From Muscardinus avellanarius (Eukaryota > Chordata > Mammalia > Rodentia > Gliridae), in contig OY726559.1 of the NCBI GenBank assembly GCA_963383645.1, positions 111,207,314-111,271,313 on the forward strand: 64,000 bases of DNA, in the 5' to 3' direction. Below are positions 43,824 to 55,251 of this stretch, in pieces. Under the pieces are notes generated by a model. The model did not search any database. It was given only the letters and a program-made list of their open reading frames with translations, and was not told the DNA's origin. Each line of letters opens with the position of its first letter. Within the stretch, counting starts at the first letter, position 1. A program made the position numbers and the translations under genes.

Positions 43824-44167
43824 TATTTTTTAATTTAAATTTTTTATATAAGTGGAACATATTGAGAGTGGTGTACATTTACACTGTGCTTCATGCCCTT
43901 CCCCCTCCATTTCCCTCCCCCCCAATAGAGAGTGTCCAGGTTAATCATGTTGTATTTATGCTATTACACATATTCGTATGTAGCTCCTCCATTGAACAAC
44001 CTCAGCTTTCTTCCTCTCCTATCCTTCCGTTCAAGCTTTGCTGATATTTCCCCTCCATCATCTGGAATCCCTCTGGTATTACCACTACTCCCTAGCTTGG
44101 ACATATTAGAGAAAACATATGTCCCTTTTCTTTCTGTGTTTGACTAATCTCACTAACACACACTTTT
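43824..44167 (-). mobile_element. Young 5'-truncated L1 3' end
   Basis: About 340 bp close to the 3' UTR and ORF2 end of the full-length L1 (49511-49830): 'gtacatttacactgtgctt', 'gtccaggttaatcatgtt', 'tagcttggacatattagaga'. An 11-bp duplication 'tttttaacaca' flanks it (43813-43823 and 44168-44178). Confidence 0.88.
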
Positions 44168-44283
44168 TTTTTAACACAGGGAACTCAAACCACCATGTAT
44201 CATTGCAATCCACCAATAAATTATGAAAAAAATGCAACTTTTCAGATAGGACACTGATTCTGGGACATCAAAAACTCCACAAG
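44168..44283. other. Short unassigned stretch with a retroelement-like end
   Basis: 'ccaccaataaattatgaaaa' near 44208 resembles a polyadenylated 3' end. Confidence 0.35.
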
Positions 44284-44496
44284 TTGGGTGTGGTGGTGCA
44301 CGCTTGTAATCCCAGCATTCGGGAATGGAGACTGGAGGATCGTGGTTCCTGGACAGCCTCAGCTACTCAGAGAGGCCCTTCCCAACTTGTTGAGACCCTA
44401 TTTCAAAAATAAAAGACTAAAAAAAAAAAAAAACAAACAAACTAGGGCTGGAGTGTAGATAGTAGGTACAATGCCCCTAGGTTCTATCCCCGGTAC

Positions 44497-44546
<50 letters not shown>

Positions 44547-44605
44547 GGGTTGGGGGTATAGCTTGGAGGTAGAAGGCCCCTAGGTTTCATCCCCAGTACT
44601 GGAAA
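44284..44605 (+). mobile_element. B1-dID SINE with two ID modules
   Basis: B1 44284-44420, A/C-rich spacer, ID 44446-44497, (CA)n 44498-44542, second ID 44547-44600, A tail. Confidence 0.9.
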
Positions 44606-45234
44606 AAAAAAAAAAAAAGAACTCCACATTTCTCACAAATTTCTGGAAGCTGTGGCCTTTTTCTAGCAGGACTCATCTGAAGGCAACTGGGCTGTTCTGC
44701 TCAGCATTCACTTGGCCATAATCTAAAGATCTGACCAAATAACTTAGAGGGAGATAAGGGGATAAAGGAACCCTACATATAATCCCATGGCTGCACGCGG
44801 CCCCAGGGCCCTCCTCCTCCAGCTCCACCCTATTGATCTGCTGGGTACCGCTCAGTAGATCCATTACAATCGATGTGTCCACTGCCAGGGTTACAACGCT
44901 CATGAATCCACTACATCAAGCCTGGATATCAATAATTGAGCTCTTTAGTGGACATTGTATATCTAACTATATCATGAGCCCAGGAAGGGAGAGGCCTCGG
45001 GGTCTAGCACAGTGTCTGCATGTAACATATCATCGATAAATGGATTTATGATAGTATGCAGGTATTTGGATAGACCCACATTTAAGCCTATGTAATCATG
45101 TATATACAAGTACCTCCGTGTACAGCTATGTTATTTGTCTTTCTGTCTTTTCCAGGTCCTATGAAATGGTGGACATACAGGGCTTGATGTAAGGCAGAGA
45201 CCTCTCTCCTTACTAACTACATGGTGGTTTACTT
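44606..45234. other. Unassigned sequence
   Basis: No supported gene or repeat. Confidence 0.3.
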
Positions 45235-45365
45235 AGCCTTTCTGAACTGCAGCTGTAATGATCGAATAATGATACCTATCTCCCTAGATACTATCACGAC
45301 TGTTTTATAGTTCTAGAAATAGACACACAGAGAAGTTAGAATATCTAGTGAGTAGTAGAGAACAT
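45235..45365. repeat. MIR-like fragments
   Basis: 'tttacttagcctttctgaac' and 'aataatgatacctatctcc' follow the MIR order on the plus strand; 'cacacagagaagttagaat' and 'ctagtgagtagtagaga' follow it on the minus strand, so two remnants may abut. Confidence 0.5.
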
Positions 45366-45407
45366 CAGAAATATTAGAAAACTGGCAGTTGATCTGACTG
45401 CAGATGT

Positions 45408-45617
45408 TTTATTTTTTGGTCCTGGGGATGGAACCCAGGGGCATTCTACCTCTGAGCTATACCTCCAGCCCTACTTTTATTTTTTATTTTGAAACAGGCT
45501 ATTACTGAGTTGCAAAGGGCCTCACTAAGTAGTAGCTGAGGCTGGCCATGAACTGTGAGCCTCCTGTCTCAGCCTCCCGAATGCAGGGATTATAAGCGTG
45601 CGCCACCACGCCTGGCT
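45408..45617 (-). mobile_element. B1-dID SINE, long-linker type
   Basis: Complete dimer; flanks 'tgactgcagat' and 'taactgcagat' (45395, 45619) are a likely target duplication with one mismatch. Confidence 0.9.
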
Positions 45618-45654
45618 TTAACTGCAGATTTTTGTTCTTGACGTCTATGGGATG

Positions 45655-45655
45655 A

Positions 45656-45721
<66 letters not shown>
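45655..45721. repeat. (CT)n microsatellite
   Basis: About 33 units with one interruption, not in a SINE tail position. Confidence 0.95.
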
Positions 45722-45723
<2 letters not shown>

Positions 45724-45841
45724 TTTTACAGTAGTTCTATGTACTGTTCAGTTTTTCTACCCCAACACAACTTGGAAATAGTGTATGAGAAAGGAAATTG
45801 TTTCTGCAGCTCAGAATACTGACATCATGCATTTCAATTTC

Positions 45842-45884
<43 letters not shown>

Positions 45885-46075
45885 TTTTGGTGGTACTGGG
45901 GTTCCTGGAAGCCCTTCTACCTCCAGGCTACACTCCCAGACCTATTTTTCATACTTTTTTATTTGGAAACAGGGTCTCATAAGCCAGCACGCGTGGCTGG
46001 CTTCGAACCTGCACGATCCTCCTATCTCTGCCTCCCAAGCGCAGGGATTACAAGCGTGCCCCACCACGCCCAGCC
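45842..46075 (-). mobile_element. B1-dID SINE, short-linker, (TTTA)n tail
   Basis: S-type body 45888-46075 with a (TTTA)11 tail (45842-45887). 'caatttc' repeats at 45835 and 46076. Confidence 0.93.
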
Positions 46076-46455
46076 CAATTTCATATTTATTAACTGAGAT
46101 CTGTCTGATGCCAAGGCTGGTGCTTGGCTCTGGGTTCACAGAAGCAGACCCACTGATGGTCTTTCGTGTGATGGAGGAAGCGGGCTAGCTAGCCGGTGGG
46201 CAGTTATGAGACATCCCCCAGGCAGAGACAAGTTTGGAATGGGAGCTCATGGGAGGAATCGCTTGGGTGATACAGGAAAGCCATTTTAGTAGAAAGGATA
46301 TCCAGGATGAGATCAGGGAGAGTCGAAGGAGGGGGAGAACCTGATGCTTCAGGAAGATGAAGGTTGGGAGCAGTTAGTGGTGCGTTGGAAAGCACACCAA
46401 GTTCAGGTTAGCTGGCCATCTGTCAGGTTAGCTAGCCATCTTGTCAAGTTGAGCC
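46076..46455. other. Unassigned sequence with a 20-bp tandem duplication
   Basis: 'tcaggttagctggccatctg' (46402) is followed by a near copy at 46422. Otherwise nothing recognised. Confidence 0.4.
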
Positions 46456-46580
46456 CCGTAAGTTACCATCTGCCTAACTTGAAACAAGTCAGTTAACTTT
46501 TCTACCATTAACCTAAAAAAGTGGGGTGGGGAAATGCATAATTGGAGGGATTGTTTGAAGAATGGAGGAGGGGTATCACA
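46456..46580 (+). repeat. MIR-like SINE fragment
   Basis: 'aacaagtcagttaactttt' and the 'gtggggtggggaaatgcata' that follows resemble the MIR core ('gcaagtcacttaacctctc' ... 'aaaatgggga'). Confidence 0.45.
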
Positions 46581-46650
46581 TTTGGAGACCACTGTGAAGT
46601 GCCCCATACTATGAAATTAAAATATTAAGTGAAATAATTCGTGTGACCAT

Positions 46651-47194
46651 TGTAAGACCCCCGCTGAGGGGAGACCCTCAATCAGCCTCGGGACACGCGA
46701 CTTCAAGAACACAAGAGAGACTTTATATTCCTTGATACAATGAGCAAAAGGTAAAATTTTATTAGGGAGCCAGTGCACTGGGGCCGACTCGTATCTCACT
46801 TAAGAGCAGAGGAGTTCGGCCCCGAGCAACTGAAAGTGTGGATATTTATAGGGAAAAGACCACCAGTTAGGGGGGTTTGGGCCAAGTTACATGCGTTTAC
46901 AAAATATTACAGAATCATTTGAAAAAGTACATTCTGTAGTCAAGTGTTAGATAAGATACCAGGTGTAGTCAGCAGGTTCCCGGCACAGGACGCGCTGACC
47001 CGGTCAGTATAGATAAGATGCTAGGTACGTTCCAGGAACAGGGTGGGCTTATTGCATATTTCTCATTCTTAAGCTATGCTTCTTAAGCTGCAAGCTGCAG
47101 TAATATATACTTTTCTTTTTAACTATTAGCTGGCTGTTTTAACTATTAGCTGGCTGCTAGGGCTTGTGATTTTTCTTCTAAATGGGGCCTTTCA
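46651..47194 (-). mobile_element. Solo LTR of an endogenous retrovirus
   Basis: A 544-bp LTR in reverse. On the minus strand it begins TGAAAGGCCCC (47194), has a TATA box CCCTATAAATATCC (46842-46852), the AATAAA signal at 46758-46763, and ends ...GGGGGTCTTACA (46651), giving the canonical TG...CA termini. Flanks 'accat' and 'gccat' match in 4 of 5 bases. No internal retroviral genes are next to it, so it is a recombination-derived solo LTR. A 20-bp block (ttttaactattagctggctg) is tandemly duplicated at 47117-47156. Confidence 0.78.
46842..46852 (-). promoter_or_regulatory. LTR TATA box
   Basis: CCCTATAAATATC on the minus strand, ~85 bp before the LTR AATAAA signal: the usual spacing of promoter and polyadenylation signal in an LTR. 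Confidence 0.6.
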
Positions 47195-47273
47195 GCCATC
47201 ACTTAGTGCCTGCCTATGGTAAACCCTCATGACAATTGCTTTCTCCACACTCCACTGTGATGCTCTTTCAGAA

Positions 47274-47489
47274 TTTTTTGTGTGTGTGAGTTTTGGGGAT
47301 GAAATCCAGGGGCATTTGACCACCAAGCTACACCCCCTGCCCTATTTTTTATTCTTTTTATTTTGAAACAGGCTCTCACTAAGTTGCAGAGGGCCTCACT
47401 AAGTAGCTGAGGCCGTCCACAAACCGTGATCCTCCTGTCTTAGCCTCCCGAATGCTGGGATTACAAGCGTGCGCCACCACGCCCGGCTG
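47274..47489 (-). mobile_element. B1-dID SINE, long-linker type
   Basis: Complete dimer with 8-bp duplication 'tttcagaa' (47266-47273 and 47490-47497). Confidence 0.93.
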
Positions 47490-47537
47490 TTTCAGAAATC
47501 TTGTCTCCTTCAAAGGTGCAGTTCTAAAAAGCTGGAT

Positions 47538-47755
47538 TCTTTCTTTTTTTTTTCTTTTTTGCAGTACTGGGGATGGAACTCATGGGCATTGTACCTCCAA
47601 GCTACACCACCAGCCCTGTTTATTATTCTTTATTTTGAAACAGGGTCTCAGTGAATTGCAAAGGGCCTAAGTAGCTGAGGCTTTCTGCAAATTGTGATTC
47701 TCCGTTATCAGCCTCCCAAATGCTGGGATTACAAACGTGTACACCACGCTGGGTT
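47538..47755 (-). mobile_element. B1-dID SINE, long-linker type
   Basis: Complete dimer; 'agctggat' repeats on each side (47530 and 47756). Confidence 0.9.
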
Positions 47756-47763
47756 AGCTGGAT

Positions 47764-48842
47764 CCTTCTAACATTGCCTGTTCATCTAGTCTTCAGAATT
47801 ATCTGTTTCTTCCTCTTGTCTCCTGTTCCAGGGCTGGTTGCTCAATCGTGGTTTCTATTTTGCTGACAGTTGGTGTTTTATATCCGTGTTCTCATCTTCC
47901 ATTGTCTTTATGGAAGGAGAAATAAAGGCGGGGGAGTTAGGGGCCAGAACTTTAAGTTTTTCTGGCCTTGTACATAAAGGAGGCTGAGCTTTTTGCACCA
48001 GTGCTTTTAAAAAATCTCCAATTGTGGCAGGATTTTCTGGCCTCAAAATTGATGTGTTTTTCATTTAGGCCAAAGTATAATCAGGAAATGTTCTGATTCT
48101 GAATTGTACATGGTACATGGCTCTATTGAAAAAAAAAAGTGTTCCTTTTAAGGATGTTACAAAGCTTCTATCCTGGTACAGACAGGAGTAGTTTTCTTGG
48201 TAACTCCATGACCTTTTGTTAAAAACCCGACTGCTTCTGCTCTGCTGCTCAGGGAGTAATCAGCACAAGTGGCTAAATCAACACCAGAGGTTAGAAAGGT
48301 CTTGAAACAGAAAGTTCAGGAAAGGCTGGAAAACAGACCTCATGTGATTTTTCCCCCTCCCCTGTGGACCTGAATAAGACTCTGTTAACCTTTAGATGAG
48401 GGGTGGGTGCAAAGTACAGAGGAAAAAAATGTAGCAGGTCCCCTACAAAGTTTGGGGTCCCCTCTAAAATTCAGGTTGAAAAAAACAAACAAACAAAGCA
48501 AAAAAAATAAAACAAAAAAATCCCAACAAGATAAGATCAGCAGATTGGGGGATTTGGGCAGTTTACTGATTGCCACTAGGAATCGAGGAAGCAGTCGAGA
48601 TCCAGGAAACATAACGAGTGTTTTGGAAAAGCCTCTCGGAAAACGAGGCAAGTACTTGAAGTGAAAATGACTGTATCACTTGTAATAAAGCCGTGGACAT
48701 TAAAAGAGGGCAGAGGCGGTGATCGGACATAGATTAGACAGGAAAAGCACAATCTCAAGCAATAATGGGGTAGAACTATGGGGCGGTGACCACTTTAATT
48801 TAAATGATCTGAAATCATGTCCACTTAAAAGTTCTGCTCATA
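47764..48842. other. Unassigned sequence
   Basis: No repeat or exon recognised. A-rich stretch at 48480-48530. Confidence 0.3.
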
Positions 48843-49130
48843 GCCTGGCGTGGTGGCGCACGCTTGTGATCCCAGTGCTTGGGAGGCTGAGACGGGAGGA
48901 TTGCACAGGTTCGAAGCCAGCCTCAGCTACTGAGTGAGGCTCTCAGCAACTTAGTGAGACCTTGTTTCAAAATAAAGAATAAAAAAAATAGGGCTGGGTG
49001 GTAGCTTGGTGGTAGAATGCCCCTGGGTTCCATCTCCAGTACCACAAAAAAGAAAAACACAACAAACAAACAAACAAACAAACAAACATGGTCACAAAGA
49101 TGGAGATAGAATGCCCCTGGGTTCAGTTCC

Positions 49131-49185
<55 letters not shown>

Positions 49186-49190
49186 TTTTT
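48843..49190 (+). mobile_element. B1-dID SINE with partial second ID module and (CA)n
   Basis: B1 and linker 48843-48985, ID 48991-49045, (CAAA)n spacer, a partial second ID ('agatagaatgcccctgggtt', 49100-49128), then (CA)n to 49183. Confidence 0.88.
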
Positions 49191-49475
49191 TTTCATCTGT
49201 TACAGTGGCTACATTTGACTGGTCAACTGTTGTCTAGTGGTGGGGATGTGGGTTTTTTACACCACCATACTTACAGTAATGATTACACCCTTATTTTGGA
49301 ACAGTTAATTTCAAGCACAAAGTTATGGCTCACATAACTTTGGGAGAAAGAGGAAGACAGTATGACCATTGCAGATAGGCGAGGTAGAGACCATGATGAC
49401 CTTTGTAGCCACTGGCCCGGTGGAGTCTTGGGCTCCCGCCTGGTTCCATGGAGAAATCAAAGAATTTTGTTTTTT
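49191..49475. other. Unassigned sequence left of the L1
   Basis: Unique-looking DNA ending at the L1 target-site repeat. Confidence 0.35.
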
Positions 49476-49510
49476 TAAACAAAATTTTTAAACAAAAATT
49501 TTTTAAACAA

Positions 49511-49753
49511 TTTTTTATTGAACATAAGTAGTATACATTTACACTATATTTGGTGCCCTCTCCCCCCCGCCCCCGTTCCCCCCCCCACCAATGGTTGTCC
49601 AGGTTAACCATGTCTTATTCATAATTTTACACATGTTCAGGTGTAGACCCTCATTAATCAAGATCGGCCTTTCTCCTCTCCTATCTTTCCATTAAAACTT
49701 AGCTAGTATTTCCCCTCTAATATCTGGGGTCCTACTGGTATCCTTTGTGTTTT
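49511..49753 (-). other. L1 3' UTR with G-rich tract
   Basis: On the minus strand, four G runs (GGGGGGGGG, GGGGG, GGGGGGG and shorter) lie at 49560-49590, a quadruplex-capable motif as known from L1 3' UTRs of other mammals. It ends in 'gttcaataaaaaattg'. Confidence 0.88.
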
Positions 49754-52700
49754 CTAGTTTGGACATATTAGAGGAAACATGTGTATCTTCTCCTTCTGTG
49801 CTTGGCTGATCTCACTTAACATGATGCTCTCCAGGGCTTTCCATCTTCTTGCAAATGATATAATTTTGTTCTTCTTTATGGCTGAATAGAATTCCATTGT
49901 GTGTATTTCCCACAGTTTTGCTATCCATTCATCTGTTGATGGTGATCTGGGTTGGTTCCATATTTTGGCTATTACAAATTGTGCTGCTATGAACATAGGT
50001 ATGCATATGTTGCTGTATTTCTCTGAATTCAACCCCTTTGGAAAGATACCGAGGAGTGGTATAGCTGGATCATATGGTGGGTCTATTCCCACCTTTCTTA
50101 GGAATCTCCACACAGATCTCCATAGTGGCTGAACTAGTTTGCACTCCCACCAACAGTGTAAAAGAGTTCCTCTTTCCCCACATCCTCGCCAGCATTTGTT
50201 GTTGTTTGATTTCTTTATGCTTGTTACTCTGACTGGGGTTAGATGGAATCTCAGTGTAGTTTTGATTTGCATTTCCCTGATGGCCAATGATGTAGAACAT
50301 CTTTTCATGTATCTATTGGCCCTTTGTATCTCTTCTTTTGTGAAGTGTCTATTTAGTTCACTTGCCCATTTCTTGATTGGGTTGTTTGTTTTGCTAGTGT
50401 AGAGCCTTTTGAGCTCTTTGTATACTCTGGATATTAGCCCCCTATCAGAATGGTGGCTGGTAAAGATCCTTTCCCATTCTGTAGGCTTCCTCTTTAGGTT
50501 ATTGATAGTTTCCTTTGATGAGAAGAAACTTTTTAGTCTGATGTTGTCCCACTTGTTTATTCTTGCTTTAATTTCCTGGGCTTTGGAGGTTTTGTTGAGA
50601 AAGTTACTGCCTGTGCCAATATGTTGTAGTGTTGAACCTATGTTCTCCTCTACTAACTTCACAGTCTCAGGTCTAATTTCTAAGTCTTTGATCCATCTTG
50701 AGTTGATTCCTGTGTTTGGTGAGATATAGGGGTTTAGATTCATCTTTTTACAAATGGTTAGCCAGTTCTCCCAGCACCACTTGTTGAAAAGGCTGTCTTT
50801 TCTCCAGCGTATGTGTTTGGCCCCTTTGTCAAAGATTAATTGACTAAAGATGTGTGGGTTTGTTTCTGTATCTTCTATTCTAATCCACTGGTCAGTATAT
50901 CTGTTTTTGTGCCAGTACCATGCTGTTTTTACTACTATTGCTCTATAGTATAGTTTGAAGTCTGGGATTGTAATGCCTCCTGCGTGTTTCTTGTTATTGA
51001 GAATTGCTTTTGCTATTCTAGGTCTTTTCCTTCTCCATATGAAGTTCATGATTGATTTTTCTAGGTCTCTGAAGAATGTCACTGGTATTTTAATGGGAAT
51101 TGCATTGAACCTATAGATCAGTTTTGGCAGAATGGCCATTTTGATGATATTTATTCTGCCTATCCATGAGCACGGGAGATCTTTCCATCTTCCAAGGTCT
51201 TCTTCAATTTCTTTCTTTAATGTTTTATAGTTTTTGTTGTAGAGGTCTTTTACATCTTGGGTTAGGTTTATTCCTAGGTATTTTATTGGTTTTGAGGTTA
51301 TAGTGAATGGAATTGTTGTTTTTGTTTCCTTCATTGTGGGTTCGTTGTTGGCATAAAGAAAGGCCACTGATTTCTTTAGGTTGATTTTGTAACCGGCAAC
51401 TTTGCTGAATTTGTCAATCAGCTCCAGAAGTCTTTTGGTTGAGTTCTTTGGGTCTTCCAGATAAAGGATCATGTCATCTGCGAATAAGGATAGTTTTACT
51501 TCCTCTCTTCCTATGTGGATTCCTTTGATTTCCTTCTCTTGTCTGATTGCTGCAGCAAGAGTCTCAAGGACTATATTGAAAAGGAGTGGTGATAGTGGGC
51601 ATCCTTGTCTTGTTCCTGACTGTAGCGGAAATTCTTGCAGTTTTTCCCCATTCACTATAATGTTGGCTTTGGGTTTGCAGTATATTGCCTTGATGATGTT
51701 GAAGTACTTTCCTTCTATCCCAATTTTTTGCAAAGTTTTTAACATAAATAGGTGTTGGATTTTGTCAAATGCTTTTTCAGCATCTATTGCTATGATGATG
51801 TGGTTTTTGTTCTTGGTTCTATTTATGTGGTGGATAACATGTATTGATTTGCGTATGTTGAACCAGCCTTGCTTTTCTGGGATGAAACCGACTTGGTCAT
51901 GATGTATTATTCTCTTGATATAGTTTTGAATGCGTATAGCTAGTGTTTTGTTTAGAATTTTTGCATCTATGTTCATTAAGGATATTGGTCTGTAGTTTTC
52001 CTTTCTTGAGGTATCTTTATTTGGTTTGGGGATTAATGTGATACTGGCCTCATAGAAGGAATTTGGAAGAGTTCCATCTCTTTCAATTTCCCGGAACATG
52101 TTATGAAGTATTGGTATTAGTTGTTCACTGAAGGTTTTGTAGAATTCAGCTGGGAACCCATCTGGGCCTGGGCTTTTCTTTGGTGGAAGAATTTTTATTG
52201 CCATTTCTATTTCTTTGGTTGTTATTGGTTGGTTTAGGCTTGCTATGTCCTCTTGGTTGAGTGTAGGAAGGTTAACTGTGCTTAGAAATCTGTCAATTTC
52301 ATCCAGGTTTTCAAATCTATTGGAGTATAAATTTTTAAAGTAGTTTCTGATAATATTTTGAATTTCATCACTATCAGTGGTGATATCTCCTTTTTCATTT
52401 CTAATTTTGATAATTTGAGTTGATTCTCTTTTTCTTTTGGTTAGGTTGGCCAGGGGTTTATCAATTCTATTAATCTTTTCAAAGAACCAACTTTTTGTTT
52501 TATTGATTCTTTGAATTGTTTTTTTGTTCTCTATTTCATTTATTTCTGCCCTAATTTTGATGATTTCTTGTCTTCTGCTGGCTTTGGGAATAGACTGTTG
52601 CAGTCTTTCTAGGTCCTTTAGTTGTGTCATTAGGTTCTTTACTTGGTGATTCTCTGTCCTTCTTATGTGGGCACTCAATGCAATAAACTTTCCTCTTAGT

Positions 52701-53580
52701 ACTGCCTTCATGGTGTCCCATAGGTTTTGGTAAGTTGCGTCTCTGTTTTTGTTTGTTTCCATAAATTTCTTTATTTCTTCCCTAATTTCTGCTCTTACCC
52801 ATTCGTCATTCAATAGTGTATCATTCATTCTCCATGAATTTGAGTACTTTCTTTCGAGTTTCCTGTTGTTGATTTCTACTTTTATTCCATGTGGTCTGAA
52901 AAGATGCATGGAATTATATTACATTTTTTGAATTTTCTGGTATTTTCTTTGTGTCCCAGGATGTGATCTATTTTGGAGAAGGTTCCATGGGCTGCTGAGA
53001 AGAAAGTGTATTCTGTAGTTCCTGGTTGAAATACTCTGAAAACGTCTATTAGGTCCATTTGGTTTATGGTTTCCTTTAGTTCTAAAGCGTCTTTACTCAT
53101 CTTTTGCCTTGAAGATCGATCCAGTGGTGTGAGAGGCGTATTAAAGTCTCCCAGAATTATTGTATTTGGGTCTACTTGGGATCTTATGTCCAGAAGGGTT
53201 TGTTTTACAAATGTGGTTGCACCCACATTTGGGGCATAAATATTTACTATCATTATATCTTCTTGGTGTATTGTTCCTTTTAATAAAAGGAAGTGCCCTG
53301 ATTTGTCTCTTTTGATGTGTTTTAGTTTAAAGTCTGTTTTTTTGGATATCAGGGTTGCTACCCCTGCTCTTTTTTGGTCACTGGTGGCATGGTATATCTT
53401 TTTCCATCCTTTCACCTTCAGCCTGTGAATGTCTTTGGCTGTGAGGTGAGTTTCTTGCAGACAGCATATATTTGGATTATGTTTCCTAATCCACATTGCC
53501 AGTCTATGTCTTTTGATTGGTGAGTTAAGTCCTTTGACATTAAGAGATATTATTGAAATATGATTTTTGTTTTCTGCCAT
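49754..53580 (-). pseudogene. L1 ORF2 (endonuclease-reverse transcriptase), one frameshift
   Basis: Starts at 53580. The endonuclease part (232 codons to 52882) has all key residues: N14, E43, D145, N147, D205 and H230. Right after H230 the frame shifts by one base (about 52886-52893), giving a stop at 52882-52884; the remaining 1,051-codon frame (52909-49754) carries the reverse transcriptase with D376 in 'AIDAEKAFD' and the FADD motif (D478, D479, numbered in that fragment) and the C-terminal CX3CX7HX4C knuckle (C906, C910, H918, C923). The rest reads without stops. In L1, ORF2p nicks target DNA and reverse-transcribes RNA on site. Because the shift separates the two activities, this copy should not make full ORF2p unless the base is a sequencing error. 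Confidence 0.95.
52886..52893 (-). other. Frameshift position in L1 ORF2
   Basis: The endonuclease frame reads ...SDHM-E-stop while the next frame resumes with ...HGIKVEIN. The change is a single-base loss relative to a continuous frame. Could be a true mutation or an assembly error. Confidence 0.85.
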
Positions 53581-53625
53581 TTTGTGTTCTGTCTACTCTT
53601 GGGTGGTGTGATCTTTCTTCTTTAC

Positions 53626-54603
53626 TTAAGTGGTCCACTTATTAACTTCCTCTCTTCTCTGATTCTGAAGTCTGCTTCTTTTTTCTTCCTTATGATTTAT
53701 TTCTTTAAGAATTTTCTCTGGTGTTGGCTTTGAATTCATGAATTTTTTGAGATTCTGTTTATCCTGAAAGACTCTGACTTCCCCATTGATCTTGAATAGT
53801 AGTTTTGCTGGATAGATGAGCCTTGGCTGGGAGTTATTTTCTTCCAGGGTCTGAATCACGTCGTACCAGTCTCTCCTAGCATTCCTGACCTGGGTTGTAT
53901 AGTCTGGGGTGATTCTTATTGTTTTGCCTCTATATGTCACCCGTCCTTTTGTTCTCACTGCTTTTAAGATTCCTTCCTTGGCCTCTATGCTGGTAAATTT
54001 GGTTATTATGTGGCGTGGAGTGTTTTTTCTTTGGTCCTGTCTCAGTGGAGTTCTGTATGCCTCCTGGACTTGAAGATCGAAGTCTCTTTCCATATTTGGA
54101 AAATTCTCTGAGATTATTTCCTTGAAGATATTACAGATGCCCTTGGTCTGTACCTCTATCCCTTCCTCGATGCCTATTATCAGTAAATTAGGGCGCTTCA
54201 TATTATCCCATAATTGCTGGATGTTTAGGTTTTGTTGCTGTAAAGATTTCTGTATATCGCTGACTGTGTTTTCGGTTTGGGATGTACTGTCTTCTAATAT
54301 TGATATTCTGTTTTCCATTTCATCTAATCTTCCAGAATTTCTTTCTATTGCTGTCTTCATTTCACTTATTGCCTCTTTCATTTCATTCCAGACCTCTTTC
54401 TGATTCTTTTTTAGTGTTTCTAATTCACCTTTAACATCCTCTATACTTGTTTTAAATCCTTTCATCATATTGAACATCAAGATTCTGAACTCCCCTTCTT
54501 GCATTTCTAGTAGGTCAGTATTCATGATTTCTGCTGTCCCTTCATAATTCCTGGTTCTCATATTTATAGCGTTCTCTGTCCTGTTTTTCTGATTTCTACC
54601 CAT
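53626..54603 (-). CDS. L1 ORF1 protein (RNA-binding nucleic-acid chaperone)
   Basis: Complete 325-codon frame starting at 54603 (ATG) and ending 45 bp before ORF2. Family role: trimeric ORF1p coats its own mRNA in cytoplasmic particles and acts as a chaperone in retrotransposition. Visible layout: variable N-terminus (1-44), heptad-rich coiled coil (about 45-132), an RRM (about 137-230, from 'KRPNLLIIGIEEG' to 'TYRGKTIRI'), and the C-terminal domain (about 231-290, 'TPDYTTQVRNARRDW', 'QPRLIYPAKLLF'). The basic tail 'HKEEKRSRLQNQRREE' follows. Length fits L1 ORF1 of other mammals (about 330-370). No stop or frameshift, consistent with a young copy. Confidence 0.95.
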   Translation of the reverse strand: MGRNQKNRTENAINMRTRNYEGTAEIMNTDLLEMQEGEFRILMFNMMKGFKTSIEDVKGELETLKKNQKEVWNEMKEAISEMKTAIERNSGRLDEMENRISILEDSTSQTENTVSDIQKSLQQQNLNIQQLWDNMKRPNLLIIGIEEGIEVQTKGICNIFKEIISENFPNMERDFDLQVQEAYRTPLRQDQRKNTPRHIITKFTSIEAKEGILKAVRTKGRVTYRGKTIRITPDYTTQVRNARRDWYDVIQTLEENNSQPRLIYPAKLLFKINGEVRVFQDKQNLKKFMNSKPTPEKILKEINHKEEKRSRLQNQRREEVNKWTT

Positions 54604-55162
54604 CGTTCGTGAGTACTGTGCTTAGTCAAATCTTAATATTAGGAGTTTGGGGGTATTGGTTAGTCAGCAGAGCCTTTCCAGTGTTGAGGGCGGGTGATGT
54701 GTAAGGAGCTGGGGTGATTGGTAAAGGAGTCGGATTAGGTAGAGGATATGTTAGGTTGAGAAAGACTTTAAGTATGATAAGGTAATAACTTGCTAGGAAT
54801 GAGAGAGAGTTAACTACTAGACTCTTGTCGTTGGAAGAGTAATTATAGATATAAGAGATACTTTGAGTATTAAACCAGGAGGTATATTATGGGGAAAAGT
54901 TTTGGGGGAGAAAAGTATGTAGGTTAGTGTGGGTAGGTTTGTAAATAGGGATGATGGAAGGAGCAGACAGACATTAAAAAAAAAAAAAAGAATCCACACA
55001 AGATACCAAGACTATTATGTAATCCAAGAAAAATGAAGGAAAACCAATCAAAGGAGGAGAGTGAAAAAAAAGGAAGGAAGAGGAAGAAAGAGGAAAAAAA
55101 AACAAGAATAAAATAAAAGGAACTAGCAGCTGTGTGAAATAAAAAAATAAGGCAAACTATCC

Positions 55163-55200
55163 AATGTGTATATATATATATATATATCTATATATATCTA

Positions 55201-55233
<33 letters not shown>

Positions 55234-55251
55234 ATATATATATATATATAT
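55163..55251. repeat. (TA)n tract in L1 5' UTR
   Basis: About 88 bp of TA with CTA interruptions. Confidence 0.95.

Noticed and set aside
49899..51902. Several frames of 60-143 codons on the plus strand
   Set aside because: They are antisense shadows of L1 ORF2.
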